Source of the DNA: Hyphomonas sp. Mor2
Lineage (GTDB): Bacteria > Pseudomonadota > Alphaproteobacteria > Caulobacterales > Hyphomonadaceae
DNA length: 64,000 bases
Assembly: GCF_001854405.1 (NCBI RefSeq)
Contig: NZ_CP017718.1
Location: 1,984,001 to 2,048,000, forward strand
Direction: 5' to 3'
Part shown: positions 62,883 to 64,000 of the stretch, in pieces
Position numbering within the stretch: position 1 is the first letter of the stretch
Layout of the letters: each line of letters begins with the position of its first letter
Position numbers and translations under genes: made by a program
The notes under the pieces: generated by a model
Databases searched by the model: none
Told to the model about the DNA's origin: nothing
Seen by the model: the letters and a program-made list of their open reading frames with translations, nothing else

Positions 62883-64000
62883 TCAGGCCGCCATACGCTT
62901 CAGGCGCCGCGCTTCCAGTTTGTTCAGCGCGTGAATGTAAGCTTTCGCGGCTGCGACCAGCGTATCCGGATCCGAAGACCGGCCGGTCGCCATGATGCCC
63001 TCACCCTTGAGGCGCACATGCACATCCGCCTGGGCATCTGTGCCGCCTGTCACGGCGCTGACCTGGAACAGGTCGAGCTTGCCTTCATGGGGAACAATCT
63101 TGCGGATCGCATTGAAGACCGCATCGACGGGACCATTGCCTTCCGACGACACTGCATGGCTCTCACCATCGACCAGAACCGTCAGATCCGCAGTCTGTGG
63201 ACCTTCAGAGCCGGCGACAACACGTAGTTTTTCAAAGGAAATTCGCTCGCCGACAGCGGACAGCTGGTCATCGACCAGCGCCATCAGGTCATCGTCGAAG
63301 ACGTGCTTCTTCTTGTCGGCGAGATCCTTGAACCGCTTGAATGCCTCATTCAGGCTGTCCTTGTCGAGCTCATAGCCGAGGCTTTCCAGCTTGTCCCGGA
63401 ACGCGTGGCGGCCCGAATGCTTGCCCATGACCAGGCTGGTCTTGGAGACGCCGACATCTTCCGGCTTCATGATCTCATAAGTTTCGGCATTCTTCAGCAT
63501 ACCATCCTGGTGGATGCCGCTTTCATGCGCGAATGCGTTCTTGCCGACGATCGCCTTATTATATTGCACCGGGAAGCCGGTGATCCGGCTGACCATGTGA
63601 CTGGCAGACGCGAGCTTGGTGGTATCGAGCCCGGTCGTAAAGGGCAGATCATCGCGGCGCGTGTTGAACGCCATGACCACCTCTTCCAGCGCGGCATTGC
63701 CCGCCCGCTCGCCAAGGCCATTGATCGTACATTCCACCTGCCGTGCCCCGTTCTGGACACCTGCAATCGAGTTGGCCACTGCCAGGCCAAGATCATTATG
63801 GCAATGCGTCGACCAGATCACCTTGTCACTGTCTGGAATATTCTCCCGAAGACGGCGGATCAGGTTGCCGTACTCTTCCGGGTGGGAATAGCCCACCGTG
63901 TCGGGAATATTGATCGTCGTGGCGCCGCTGGTGATCGCCGCATCAATGCACTTGCAGAGAAAGTCAAACTCCGTGCGCGTCGCATCCTCCGGGCTCCATT
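62883..64000 (-). CDS. leuA: 2-isopropylmalate synthase, 5' end beyond the window
   Basis: First step of leucine synthesis: acetyl-CoA plus 3-methyl-2-oxobutanoate. The visible 372 codons run from inside the TIM barrel (WSPEDATRTEFDFLC, INIPDTVGYSHPEEYG, HCHNDLGLAVANS, ECTINGLGERAGNAALEE) to the C-terminal allosteric domain (~last 130 residues) that binds leucine. The reading frame continues past the right edge, so the start is not seen; about 150 residues are missing at the N-terminus. The stop is followed by a clear terminator. Confidence 0.95.
   Translation of the reverse strand, partial: WSPEDATRTEFDFLCKCIDAAITSGATTINIPDTVGYSHPEEYGNLIRRLRENIPDSDKVIWSTHCHNDLGLAVANSIAGVQNGARQVECTINGLGERAGNAALEEVVMAFNTRRDDLPFTTGLDTTKLASASHMVSRITGFPVQYNKAIVGKNAFAHESGIHQDGMLKNAETYEIMKPEDVGVSKTSLVMGKHSGRHAFRDKLESLGYELDKDSLNEAFKRFKDLADKKKHVFDDDLMALVDDQLSAVGERISFEKLRVVAGSEGPQTADLTVLVDGESHAVSSEGNGPVDAVFNAIRKIVPHEGKLDLFQVSAVTGGTDAQADVHVRLKGEGIMATGRSSDPDTLVAAAKAYIHALNKLEARRLKRMAA

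Overview
The window looks like ordinary chromosome from a free-living alphaproteobacterium, most likely of the Caulobacterales/Maricaulales group (Hyphomonadaceae-like). This is an inference from gene content: a TipF-type degenerate EAL protein, a DUF3035 lipoprotein next to lspA and a tandem M16 peptidase pair, TonB-dependent uptake, many lipoproteins, GC-rich coding sequence, and the order mreB-mreC-mreD-mrdA-rodA. I found no rRNA, tRNA, CRISPR array, insertion sequence, integrase or prophage gene. The last gene (leuA) is cut by the right edge.

Layout. 1-9.3 kb: oligopeptidase B, a small exported protein, a thiolase divergent from an exported thioredoxin-fold protein, a very acidic and probably disordered 598-residue protein, and a TonB-dependent receptor. 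9.3-14.4 kb: a TetR-MFP-RND efflux operon. 14.4-23.4 kb: nitroreductase, PLP-dependent decarboxylase, acyl-CoA dehydrogenase, a redox cluster (two YceI proteins plus a cytochrome b561-YceI fusion), TsaC/Sua5 and a FAD-linked dehydrogenase. 23.4-24.5 kb: about 1.15 kb without a credible gene, filled with palindromes and two near-identical copies of a ~171-bp element. 24.5-35.3 kb: zinc-ribbon protein, SRAP/YedK, an oxidoreductase-aminotransferase pair that may make an amino sugar, an MDR reductase, two unknown proteins, HU, a MATE exporter, class II DAHP synthase, and a TIR-ParA fusion. 35.3-47.4 kb: mostly minus-strand genes, including BCCT transporter, M16 pair, DUF3035, lspA, ileS, ribF, MaoC hydratase, HAD protein and TipF. 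47.4-57 kb: a MarR-controlled flavoprotein operon, a metallo-beta-lactamase-like lipoprotein that has lost its metal motif, an FAH-family enzyme, a DUF262/DUF1524 (GmrSD-like) protein, a coiled-coil lipoprotein, prolyl aminopeptidase, a delta-class carbonic anhydrase lipoprotein and an NSS transporter. 57-64 kb: the elongasome operon and leuA.

How genes work together. The five cell-shape genes are packed with 4-nt overlaps and act as one wall-elongation operon. ribF, ileS, lspA, the DUF3035 gene and the two M16 genes form a compact housekeeping run in which LspA would process the many lipoproteins seen here. The TetR and MarR operons each have a palindrome in their promoter region. The most unusual items are the TIR-ParA fusion, with a GmrSD-like gene about 16 kb away (both possible phage-defence genes), the b561-YceI cluster, the pseudo-enzyme lipoprotein at 49.4-50.1 kb and the hairpin-dense repeat island.
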